The position numbers were made by a program, and so were the translations under genes. Below the pieces are notes generated by a model. That model was given only the letters and a program-made list of their open reading frames with translations. It ran no database searches and was not told the origin of the DNA. From contig JAZBRS010000035.1 in the NCBI GenBank assembly GCA_037176725.1, positions 49,548,001 through 49,612,000 on the forward strand: a stretch of 64,000 bases of DNA, read 5' to 3'. The DNA comes from Posidonia oceanica. Lineage: Eukaryota; Streptophyta; Magnoliopsida; Alismatales; Posidoniaceae. Shown one piece after another: positions 37,101-47,597 of the stretch (position 1 is its first letter; every line of letters begins with the position of its first letter).

Positions 37101-39472
37101 GCAGTGGGGCTCAGGCTGAGTTGGGCGGAGTTGCTGCGATAAGGCGGAGCTCGCGGGCTTGCTACGGAGGGCCGGGGAGGTCGGACGCAGGCGGAGGGCG
37201 ATCACAGGCGTTGGCTGGCGCCGGGGACGAAGACCGGAGTGGCAAGCCAAAAATCGATATAATGCAGTAAAAATTTATCTAAAATGCTGTAAAGCATGGC
37301 ATGCATACAAGGAAAGTAAATACACATTGATTTACCTGTGACGACGGCTGAGGAGGGCTGGCAATGTCGATGGCCAATGCTGGTCTGGCGGTGGATTGCT
37401 GCGGCGCTCGGAGGGCCCGCGTGGTGGCGTCCGGGTGAGCTGCTGGTGCGTCGAGGATGCTCCAGACGCGCCGAGAAGTTCGTTGCGGTGCTCGAAGCTC
37501 AAACTCAATATTTTTGGGTGGCTGGAGTATCTTCTAGTGGACTGTGTGGCTCGGTGGCTCTCTCGAGCTATGTGGGGGCTCGCTGTGATGGTGAGAAGCT
37601 AAGGAAGGTGGTGGAGAGGCTACTGGTGCGCGTGGAAGGCTGGGAAGTGGAATTTGCAGCTGGTCTGTGCACGAAGGGCCGATGGATCGCAAGTGTTGGT
37701 GGTGGATGCTAGGTTGCAGAGGGGGTGCAAGGGTGAATTCTGCTACTAGGGAAGAAGGTGGAGGTGTCGAGAGTGAGGTGGTGTGCTGGGAGGCTTGTGG
37801 GGGTGAAGGAGAAGGCCGGGGGTCTCTGGTGGAGGTGTCGGATACTTGGAGGGGAGAAAAATCGGTTCAGGAAGGATTTCTAGGTGCAGGAGCTTTGGTT
37901 TTTTGGTTCTGGAAATGCACGCGAAGAGTAAGGATTCTTGGGTAGCTTGGGTGCGTGTTTTTTTGTTTGTTCTGCGTCGTTTTTTTTGGTTTTGTTCTCC
38001 TCTTCTCCCTCTTTGTGTGTGAGTGGTCTTCTTTTGGTCAAGGGGTGGCTGTGCCACAGGGTATAGTGGCAGGGCATGGAGGAGTGAAGCATGGGTGGCA
38101 GGAGATGGCTGAGGTCAGAAAGTCTTGATGGTGTCAGCCGGTGTTTGAAAAAAAATGGAGGAGAATCACGGGGGAGGGAGGTGTTGTCGTTTGCTGGCTG
38201 TGAGAGGAGGAGGAAGAGGAAGAAGAAGGAGAAGGGGGAAATGGGTTGGGTCGGCTACATAGTGAAAAAGAAAAAAGAAAAAGAAGAGGAAGAAGGAGAG
38301 TGGGCTGGGCTGAAGGAATAGGGAAAGAGAAAGAAAAAAGAAAGGAAAGAAAGAAAGAAAGGAGGAAAGAGAAAGAGGATAAAGAAGAGAGAGAAGATGA
38401 AAGAAAAGGATAATTAGAGAAGAAATAAGGGGAAAAAGAGGTGAGTTTGGGTTTTGATTTTTTTTAAAAGTTTGTTTTTTCTTTTGAATTAAGTTTTTAA
38501 TTGTTTTAATTGGATTTTGAATGGTTTTTGACTTGTTTTAATTGTTTTTAAGTTTTTTAATTTGTTTTAATTGTTTTTAAGTTTGTTTAACTTGTTTTTA
38601 ATTTGTTTTCAAGTTTTTAAATTGTTTTAACTTGGATTTTTCTTTTAAATTGTTTTTTAAGTGTTTTGATTTGTTTTTTGATTAGATTTTTCTTTTTAAT
38701 TGTTTCTTTAAGTGTTTTAATTTGTTTTTGATTGTTTTAAGTTTTGAAATTTATTTTTAAATTGTTTTTAAGTTTTTTAAATTGTTTTGATTTGTCTTTA
38801 AATTGTTTTAACTGTTTTAAATTATTTTAAGTCTTTTAGTTTGTTTTAATTTGATTTTAAGTCCTTTAAATTGTTCTAATTGTTTTTTAAGTTTGTTTAA
38901 CTTGTTTTAATTTGTTATTAAGTTTTTTTAAATGGTTTTAGTTTGGATTTTCTTTTTAAATTGTTTTTTAAGTATTTTGAATTGCTTTTTGATTGTTTTA
39001 AGTTTTGAAATTTGCTTTAATTGTTTTTTAAGTCTTGGGATTTGTTTTAATTTGTTTTTAAATTAGATTTTCTTTTGAATTGTTTTTTAAGTGTTTGATT
39101 TATTTCTCTGGTTGGATTTTTCTCTTTAATTGTTTTAAGGAGTGTTGAATGGGGACTAATGATGGGTTTGAAGAAGGAGGATAATGAGGAGAGAGAAAAG
39201 GATAATGAGGAGAGATAAGAAGGATAATGACTTGGATTTGGAGGGATTTTGTGTGAGTGTGTGACCTAGGGTTTCTAGGGTTTGACCTAGGGTTTAATCT
39301 AGGTTTTTCTATGGTTTTAAATGGGATTTTTGAAGGGTTTTTGGATGGTTTAGGGTTTAGGGTTTTGAGAGGGTTTTGGTTTAGGGTTTTGGATTTGAAG
39401 AAAAAGATTCAGGGTTTTGAAGCGAACGGAGAGAGATCCACTAATTCAGTCTGTCAAAATGGGGTGTCTACA
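34127..39472 (-). repeat. Element 4 3' LTR (type A, 5346 bp)
   Basis: Low end TGTAAGAATCCC and high end GGGGTGTCTACA, next to a polypurine tract. Same order of parts as 11240-17223: PBS-like GAGTCGCCA (34293-34301), U5 block (34463-34545), degenerate minisatellite (34830-35045), about 12 units of about 90 bp (35660-36740), GC-rich island (36890-38190), homopurine tract (38190-38430), T-rich TTTTAATTGTTTTAAG region (38450-39130). It interrupts the element 2 pol. Confidence 0.9.
35660..36740. repeat. Degenerate tandem repeat of about 90 bp in LTR A
   Basis: Recurring order: AATGCAATAWGGTTTAAA, a TTTAAATGA word, GGACTRATATGCAAATAAA and a T-rich or GGGGCTAAA end. Starts near 35672, 35758, 35851, 35941, 36031, 36123, 36215, 36303, 36393, 36484. 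The same unit, reversed, is at 17240-17640. Confidence 0.8.
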
Positions 39473-39896
39473 GATGCCCCTTCCTGAGCGAGGTCAAGGG
39501 GACCGAGGCCGCTGCTCAGGGTTGACAAGACACCCCATTTGACCAGAGAGTCAAACGCTTTTGGCACGAGCCACTTATTCGGCGGATGCACCAAAAATAG
39601 TGACCCAATGCTGAAATGCTAGATGCAGATGCGGATGCAGATGGAATGCAATGTATGCTAATGCGATGCAATGCTGATGGTGCAATGCAATTAGTCTAGC
39701 ATGCATTGTTATAAAAATGAAGAAGCACAGAATTGATGCAAAAGGATGCTAAGAGAAACTACGATGCAACGCGACAATTTGGTGACTAGTCCAAACTTGC
39801 GCAACAGGCGGCACCGGACAAGTCTGACGGGCTTGTCGGCCGAGTAGTGAGGTCTGCCAGCCCAGAGAGGGGAAAAAGGGGCGGCCTGTCCCTGCC
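39473..39896 (-). other. Stub of element 4 internal region (3' end only)
   Basis: Polypurine tract, LTR-PPT hairpin (39461-39536), the CACTTATTCGGCGGATGCACC block, and the start of a 3' UTR (TGACGGGCTTGTCGGC, CCTGCCCGAG). It ends at a junction with another LTR inside the shared word CGAGGGAAGAA (39897-39907). Confidence 0.75.
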
Positions 39897-42800
39897 CGAG
39901 GGAAGAAACTTGACTCGGAAACGCTGGCAAAAGAAGAAAAAGAAACGATAAGACAAATTGGAGTCGCCACCAGGTCTATTAAGTTGGGAGACAGGGATAA
40001 CTGAGGGTAATGCATGAAAAGACATGCAAAACCGGATGCAAAGAGATGCGATGCAACACAATGCGATGCTATGCTAAGCTATGCTATGCTATGCTATGAC
40101 TCGTGCCTAGGATGAAGGAAAAGGTCGATGTGGGCCAATGGAAAGGGAAAGGACTCCTGTTACGCACAGGGAAGGTGTTAGGTACCCTCGATACGTCTGA
40201 GAGTCGGTCTTTCTTAGGCAATCTCACCTGCTAATGTAGGAAGATGCTTCCCTAATGCCTAAATGCAATGAATGTCTGATTGCTATGCATGGGAAATAAA
40301 CGTGCTATCTATGTGCTCAGCAGCGCTGCTAGTGTTCCGAACTGGGCGAACCCTGGTTCGTGAGAACTCCTAGGCAGTAAGCATCATAGCCCTAATGCAA
40401 ATGCAGGCAATAAAACAAAAGTACGGGGAAAACCAGGCAATGCAAACGACATGCAAGGAATAAACCAAAGCAGGCATGGAAAACGGTGCGAGTGCGGAAA
40501 ACGATGTGAAAGCGCGGAAAGCGATGCAAGAGCGCGGAAAACAATGCAAGCGAGAGGTGCAAAACCAAAACAGGGGTCAGGTAGCATGCATGGGGGTAGC
40601 AGTATGCATTAGAAGCGATAAAACGCGGGAAACGGCAAACGAAACCAAATCGGCATTTTCAAATCAGGTTCAGCCAAACTGCAAGCGTTGGCCGCTAGCA
40701 TTGCTGGCGTCCAACACCTACTGGAGGTAGATAGCATGCAGGTTTTGAAAAAGGATGCATTCTAGCTATTTGGATGCGATGCAGATGTAGAGATGCGGCA
40801 AAATAGATGCATGACATGCAGGGCAAACATGACAACAAATCAGAAGTAGATACGGAGCAAGAAGCAAACAAAGACCAGCATTTAAAACAAGCAGAGCGTT
40901 GGACGCCCGAGGGCATGGTGTCCAACGTTAGACGCTAGAGAGACAGCCGTCCAACACAGGCCAATGGATAGCAAAGCAAACAAGCATACAGTTGATAAAT
41001 AAAATATGGAAACATGCATTTAGGCTACTGTAAGTAGGCATAAGCTAGACATGCAGGCAGAGGATATGAAAAAGAACAAGAAGAAACAACATCTACAACG
41101 CATGCCAGGCATAAAGCTCAACCAGAGCATTGGACACAGGCTGAACCAGCGTCCAATGTTGGACGCTAGGAACAGCAGCATACAACGCACTGGGAGGCAC
41201 AAATGCACAAAAACTTGCATAAAACTAGCATGTGAACTAAGAAAGCTGAGGGACAGTTGCCATGAAGGCTAAGCAAGCATATAAGCACAGAGAATCATGC
41301 AAACATATGGATCAGAGCATCAAGCAAGCATTTAAGACCAACACAAATGAACAGCAACGTTAGACGCTAGTGACAGCTGCGTCCAACGTAGGACGTTGAA
41401 GCCACCAGCGTCCAACACCTGCAAAATGCAAAACTCACCTGCGAAGGGGGAGCTCAGCTCTAAACCCCACTTAACATGCCAGATCAAGAAATAACATCCA
41501 GACTAAGCATATAATCTATGAGAAGCAAGAAGGAAAGAGCATGCATAGGAATAAAGGATAAAAACCCAAGAAAAAGATAGCATGCCACTTAAGAGGAGAT
41601 TAAGAAGTCTAAACATGGTTGCCATAGGGGCTAGGCATTACTAAGCATGCATGGATAAAGCATAAATTCCAAAAAGGAGCAAGATACAAGCATGGTAGCA
41701 GATATGAGCTAGCAGACATGTAGGACGCTGGATGAACCAGCGTCCAACGTTGGACGTGGCTCATCCCAGCGTCCAACGTAGGCAGACAGCAGAATGACTT
41801 AAGGCATGCTAAAATTGATTCAAGACATGATCCAAACAAGGAAGTAGGCATGGCATAGCATCTGAAAACATGTAAAGAAGGCATGCAGCATGGACTCACA
41901 AAAGGCAAGCAACTGCAAAGCATGGCAAACTTTAAAGCAAAAGCAAAGGCAAACAAGGCATGGCAGGGTGTTGGACGCTGGCTACTGTTGTGTCCAATGT
42001 TGGACGCACTAGCTTGGGCATCCAACAATGCGACGATCCTTCTGGCCAAGAACAGCAGCCAGATCGATCCAAAGCTTCAAATAAACTTGCTAGTAAGCAA
42101 GTGTGATCGACAACAAGCATGGTGGTATGTTTGGTGCTGAAATTAGGTAGGTGGATTGCTCCACCCACCTCCTCCTCCTCGCGGCCGGAAAGCCAAGGCG
42201 AGGAGGAGTGTGTGCTGTGCAAAAATGCATGGAAATCATCTAGAAACATTCAAACACTCATGCATGAGCTTCAGGGATCGATAACCAACCTCGCCACGGC
42301 TTGATGCGGCTGTTCGCGCTCTTCGCCGGCGTTACGGAAGCTCGCGTCAGGCGGACTCCGGCGAGGTCACTTAGCTAGATAGGGGCACAGAAGAGGGTAC
42401 TGAAGGGTCGGGAGTGAAGGTGGGAGTTTGCTCTATGCTCTGGAAGTGGTGAATTCTCTCTCAAATTTGTATGGTGAGTCCTGGAATGAGGTGAAGGTCG
42501 CTGTTTTGTTAAGTGGGTGCATGGGTTCCTCCACAGGTTGGCAGAGGTTGCTGGCTTGGCAGCGGCTCTTGCAGGCTGTGGCAAGCGAAGTTGGGTGTAT
42601 GGAAGCCACGAGGGTTGGCAAGAGGGGGCGTGGGACTTGTCAGAAGGCCGAGGAAAGTCGCTGGTGGTAGGAGGAATGCTGCTGATGGTAGTGACCACGG
42701 AGGAGAGTGGTTTGCCCGCCGGGGAAGGAAGGGATGGCTAGTAAGTGCACTTACTCGGCCTTGGCAGCTAGTGGGTGGCCTGGAGTACATGAGAGGATGG

Positions 42801-43186
42801 GTAGTAAGTGCGGAGGGGCGGTAGAGTGGATGGGAGGTGAGCCAATGGTGGCAGAGCAGTTGCTGCAACTTCCGGGGCATTGGACGCTGGTGCAGAACGC
42901 GTCCAACGTTGTACGCCAGCATAGAGCGCGTCCAATGTTGGACACTACCCGTGCCAGCATCCAACATGCCCAGAAGGCAAAAGGCTGAAATGGGCTTGGG
43001 CTTGGGCTTAGAAAAGGTTTAAAAAGGTGCAAAAAGGCTTGGGTTGAGGTTTTGGGGTTTAGGTAAGGTTTTAGGTTTGCTTTCAGGGTAGAAATGGGTT
43101 AGTCTGAAAAGAGAGCCGTCCCAGAGTCCAAGCAAGCTTGCAGGAGAAATCACCAACTTTCGGGTTGTCAGAATGGGGTGTCTACA
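39897..43186 (-). repeat. Element 3 3' LTR (type B, 3.3 kb, about 88 bp of terminus missing)
   Basis: High end GGGGTGTCTACA at 43186. The low end begins at the point that is 88 bp inside the intact nested LTR (61069). Closely similar along its length to 58722-60980, which supports an LTR pair of one element. It carries PBS-like GAGTCGCCA (39961-39969), a U5 block (40150-40225), many GTTGGACGC hairpins (for example 41723-41745), and a GC-rich island (42130-43000). Confidence 0.88.
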
Positions 43187-43699
43187 GATGCCCCTCCCTG
43201 AGCGAGGTCAAGCGTAGCGAGACCGCTGCTCAGGGTAGACAAGACACCCTACCTGACGCCGGTAGAAGTGCAAATTGCTGTAGGTGTGAGTCATTTACCC
43301 GGCAGATGCACCGGAAATCATGACTTAGAGCCACAATGCAGATGCAGGTGCGAATGCTAATGCTGATGCAATGCGTGCAAATGCAGATGCAATGCATGGT
43401 GATGCAGTTATTTATCATGCAACGCTGTTAGTAGAAGAATGCGGTGCTGATGTGGAAGGGATGCAAAGAAAGCTGCAGTGCAATGCATGAGTTCGGTGAT
43501 TAGTCCGAGCTCACAAAAGGGATGCCTGACAAGGCTGACGGGCTTGGCATCTGAGCAGTTAGGGCTGCTAGCCCAACAAGCAAAGGGGCTAGACAATTTG
43601 ACGATTGTCGACTGAGTACTTAGGGCTGCCAATCCACAGGGGAAATAGAAGCAGCTTGTCCTCGCCCAAGGGAACAAGCAAGAAAGGGAAAGGGGGAAG
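43187..43699 (-). other. Element 3 3' UTR next to the LTR
   Basis: Polypurine tract with hairpin (43175-43250), the GTGAGTCATTTACCCGGCAGATGCACC block shared with elements 2 and 4, GATGCAATGC-rich sequence, then TGACGGGCTTGGCATC and ACTTAGGGCTGCCAAT phrases leading into the array. No coding sequence. Confidence 0.7.
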
Positions 43700-45290
43700 G
43701 CAAGCATGGGCATCGCCTGCCCGGAGCGAAGCCACACATGGGCTGATCCTTGCACGAGGATACAGGGAAGGACTCCGAGCACACGGGGTCTGAGAAGAGC
43801 TTGTCCTCGCCTGAGGAAGCAAGCAGGAAAGGAAGAAAAGGGGCAGGCAAGCATGGGCATCGTCCGCACGGAGCGAAGCCACGTAAGGGCTGATCCTCGC
43901 ATGAGGATACAGGGAAGGACTCTGCGCATACGAGGTCCGACAAGAGCTTGTCCTTGCCTGAGGAAGCAAGCAGGAAAGGAAGAAATGGGGCAGGCAAGCG
44001 TGGGCATCGTCCGCACGGAGCGAAGCCACGCAAGGGCTGATCCTCGCACGAGGATACAAGAAAGGACTCCGAGCATACGGGGTCCGAGAAGAGCTTGTCC
44101 TTGCCTGAGGAAGAAAGCAGGAAAGGAAGAAAGGGGGCAGGCAAGCGTGGGCATGATCCGCACAGAGCGAAGCCACGCAAGCACTGATCCTCGCACGAGG
44201 ATACAGGGAAGGACTCCAAGCATACGGGGTCCAAGAAGAGCTTGTCCTCGCCCGAGGAAGCAAGCAAGAAAGGAAGAAAGGAGGAGGGCAAGCGTGGGCA
44301 TCGTCCGCTCGGAGCGAAGCCACGTAAGGGCTGATCCTCGCACAAGGATACAGGGAAGGACTCTGAGCATACGGCGTCCGAGAAGAGCTTGTCCTCGCCT
44401 ATGGAAGCAAGCAGGAAAGGAAGAAAGGAGGATGGCAAGCATGGGCATCGTCCACCTGGAGCGAAGCCATGCAAGGGCTGATCCTCGCACAAGGATACAG
44501 GGAAGGACTCTGAGCACACGGGGTTCGAGAAGAGCTTGTCCTCGCCGGAGGAAGCAAGCAAGAAAGGAGAAAGGGGGCAGACAAGCGTAGGCATCGTCCA
44601 CCCGTAGCAAAGCCACGCAAGGGCTGATCCTCGCACGAGGATACAGGGAAGGACTCCGAGCATACGGGGTCCGAGAAGAGCTTGTCCTCGCCCGAGGAAG
44701 CAAGCAAGAAAGGAAGAAAGGAGGAGGGCAAGCGTGGGCATCGTCCACCCGGAGCGAAGCCACGCAAGGGCTGATCCTCGCACGAGGATACAGGGAAGGA
44801 TTTCGAGCATACGGGGTCCGAGAAGAGCTTGTCCTCGCCTGTGGAAGCAAGCAGGAAAGGAAGAAAGGAGGAGGGCAAGCGTGGGCATCGTCCGCTTGGA
44901 GCGAAGCCACGCAAGGGCTGATCCTCACACGAGGATACAGGGAAGGACTCCGAGCACATGGGGTCCGAGAAGAGCTTGTCCTCACCTGAGGAAGCAAGCA
45001 AGAAAGGAGAAAGGGGGCAGGCAAGTGTGGGCATCGTCCGCCCGGAGCGAAGCCACGCAAGGGCTGATCCTCGCACGAGGATATAGGGAAGGACTCCAAG
45101 CACACGGGGTCTGAGAAGAGCTTGTTGTCGCCTGAGGAAGCAAGCAGGAAAGGAAGAAAGGGGGCAGGCAAGCGTAGGCATCGTCTACAAGGAGTGAAGC
45201 CACGCAAGGGCTGATCCTCGCATGAGGATACAAGGAAGGACTTTGAGCATACGGTGTCTGAGAAGAGCTTGTCCTCGCCCGAGGAATCAA
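43700..45290 (-). repeat. 147-bp tandem array in element 3 3' UTR
   Basis: Eleven copies; the TTGTCCTCGCC landmark occurs at 43801, 43948, 44095, 44242, 44389, 44536, 44682, 44829, 44976, 45122 and 45269, that is every 146-147 bp. Each copy has at least two hairpins: one with GCTTG/CAAGC and TCCTCG/CGAGGA arms (44240-44265), and ATCCTCG/CGAGGAT (44187-44202), plus a GGACTCCG/CGGGGTCC pair. Because 147 is 49 codons, long ORFs run through on both strands (733 codons on minus, 294 on plus); I regard them as artefacts. Confidence 0.92.
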
Positions 45291-45870
45291 GCGTGGCCTC
45301 CGTGCGGATGGAGACGGCAAAGGCTTGTCTGTACCCGAGGAAGCAAGCGAGGGATTCCGCGTCGACAGAATCCAAAGGGGGCTTGTCCTCGCCCGAGGAA
45401 GCAAGTAGGCGGGACTCCGTCCACATGGAGCGGAGTTGCGCAGAAGGCCAGAAGAAAGAAGCTTGTCCTCGCCCAAGGAAGCAAGTAGGCGGGACCCCGT
45501 CTGCTCGGAGCGAAGTCACGTGAAAAGAAAAAGGCTTGTCCTCGCCCGAGGAAGCAAGCAATAAAGGAAAAAAGGCTTGTCCTCGCCCGAGGAAGCAAGC
45601 AGGGCGCACATATGCTTATCCTCGGCCGTGGAATAAGCGGGCCTGATCCTTGCCCGAGGATAAGGGAACTCCATCCACACGGAGCTGCGCAAGGCTTGTC
45701 CTCGCATGAGGAAACAAGCGGGTCTGATCATCACCTGAGGAAGCAGACAAGGGCTCTGTCTGCACAGAGCCAAGCAAGGCTTGTCCTCGCCCGAGGAAGC
45801 AAGTGGGCTTGACCTCACACGAGGAAACAGGCGACGGACTTCGTCTGCATGGAGTGAAGCCACGCAAGAA
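45291..45870 (-). repeat. Shorter hairpin units beside the 147-bp array
   Basis: The same CTTGTCCTCGCCCGAGGAAG hairpin continues here at shorter and irregular spacing (about 45-90 bp), alternating with GGACTCCGTCC...GGAGCGAAGTC units, without the rest of the 147-bp unit. It looks like the older form from which the 147-bp unit was assembled. Confidence 0.8.
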
Positions 45871-46319
45871 GAAGAAGAGAAAGGGGAGAGGGAGCGATAC
45901 CAGAGAGCAGCTAAAAAGATGCCCCTGGTATCATCGAAGCGCCCCTAGTATCGAGAAAGCAAGGAAATGCAAACAAAACTGACGTGTTTGCCAAACGAGT
46001 AGTTAGGGATACCAGCCCGGAGCGATCCAGGCAAAGGCAGTTGCGGTGATGCATGGGTCTGCAGAGGTTCTCGTGTGCATGTTGATTATGGGGGGAGCTT
46101 TGCTACAACTCCCTTGCTAAGGCTGCGGGTTGCATGGTGCTTGCAGGGTGAACTGCTCTAGATCTCTTGCGGGGCTGCTCTAGGCTGCTTGCATGGGCTA
46201 ATGCTCTGAAGTGCTTGATGCAGGTCCTGGAACATCCTGGCAGGAACAGATATGCAATAGGCAAGGCATGCAACACAAACAAATGGCATGAAACATCTTT
46301 GTATTGAGTGAATCTTTGG
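45871..46319 (-). other. Element 3 spacer between array and aORF
   Basis: Has the GATACCA/TGGTATC inverted repeat (45896-45935) and the GACGTGTTTGCCAAACGAG phrase, both shared with element 2. No ORF supported. Confidence 0.65.
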
Positions 46320-47597
46320 TTACACGCCTCTGCTAGGCCAAGAAGGTACAGCATGATTCAAAAAAGCTAAACAAACAATCAACTGTACAGATGCCAAGTT
46401 GAGTCGAGCCTTCTTTGCTTTCCGAGAGTCAGGGAATTGGGGGGCACCAGGAGGAATCTCGTTGAGGGGCCAAAGTCCCTGCACCTCAGCAACATACTCA
46501 GAAGTGCATCCTGAGCCCTTCACAGCTGCGATGTCCGTAGACTTCACTCCATGCCACATCAGGTCTGCTAGTTCCGGTGTAGCTACTATTATACTGAGAG
46601 GGTAAGTCTGCATGAGCCTGGGCACGGTGCTATCAATAAAGGCACCCTGTCGGAAGCCAAACTGCCATATGACCCGGATAGGGTGGTATTCCACGCCCCT
46701 GGTGAATCCTGGCAGCACCACGAGTCACGTGTCGCAGGCATCAAAGAAGACGGTGAAGGGTTCAGCTGTAGATGGGATGATACGCCAAGTCACTGCATCA
46801 TCTGTCAGCTCGGACAGCTTCTGGTACTCTTCTGGCACGCTCTTGATGGTCCTTGCATGGCCGCTACTGCAGTATGTTTCAATGGCATGCCTTTAAGGGC
46901 GCAGAAGATCCATCTCCAGGTGTGCGGCTAGCCAGATTTGCACAAGTGCTCTGCAGCCGTGGAAATGGCAGCAGCAGTGTGCTATGCAGTCTAGTCTGTG
47001 GTAAGTCTCTGCAAGGATGACTGGTGCCAAGTCAATCTGCCGGGTCACCACTGTGAGTGCAATTTCAGCAATCTCGATTGCAACTATCATCCGGCCATTC
47101 GTGAAGATCAACTCGCCTAGAAAGTGGGTGACGAATCCCTGGAGCCACAGCTCGTCTTCAAGTTCAGCACGCTTTTCCATAATTGCATCGAAGTATGCTA
47201 GGCGAAGCAGGGGCGTGGGCCTACTGGTGCAGATTAGTCTTTGCTGGCAGCTTTTGGCAGAGAGCCCAGACAGCTGGCTCAGGACCGCAGTGTACCCGTC
47301 ACGCCTCATGAAGACCGTAGGTCCCATGATCTTAGAGAAATCGTAGATCCGACGCACTTCCTCTAGTGTGGGAGTCAGCTCTGTCCTACCGAAGTGAAAG
47401 ACATGATGCACTGGCTTCCAGAATCTTACAGCAGTGCATAGGAGATGCCGGCTTACTTCGACGTCAGCTGCCTTCAAAAGCTTGGAAGGGATACCCCATG
47501 TGTGCAGCTTCTCCCGGTCGGCTTCAGTGAGTTTGCCAATCCACTCTCGCAGGGCATCCGAGCAGTGCATGGGGGTGACCAGAGTTGGATAACCCAT
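46320..47597 (-). pseudogene. Element 3 extra ORF (aORF), DUF7745/plant-mobile-domain-like
   Basis: One frame of about 425 codons in element sense with only two in-frame stops (TAA at 46893-46895 and TGA near 46725). It starts MGYPTLVTPMHC. The N-terminal third has EWIGKLTEADREKL, FWKPVHHVFHFG and ELTPTLEEVRRIYDF, which resembles the FxW-P..F.FG..-TLEEV pattern of DUF7745/PMD proteins; the middle has ILAETYHRLD and IWLAAHLEMDLL; the C-terminal third has VTWRIIPS and VLPGFTRGVEYHPIRV. It lies after integrase and before the 3' UTR array, where some Tat elements have extra ORFs. Function unknown. Element 2 has a more damaged copy, so the ORF was part of the family before both inserted. Confidence 0.75.

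Noticed and set aside
43706..44590. 294-codon ORF on the plus strand
   Set aside because: Shadow of the same array, antisense to the element.
43408..45609. 733-codon ORF on the minus strand
   Set aside because: It runs through the 147-bp array, whose length is a multiple of three. Other frames on both strands are also open, and no protein family is recognisable.
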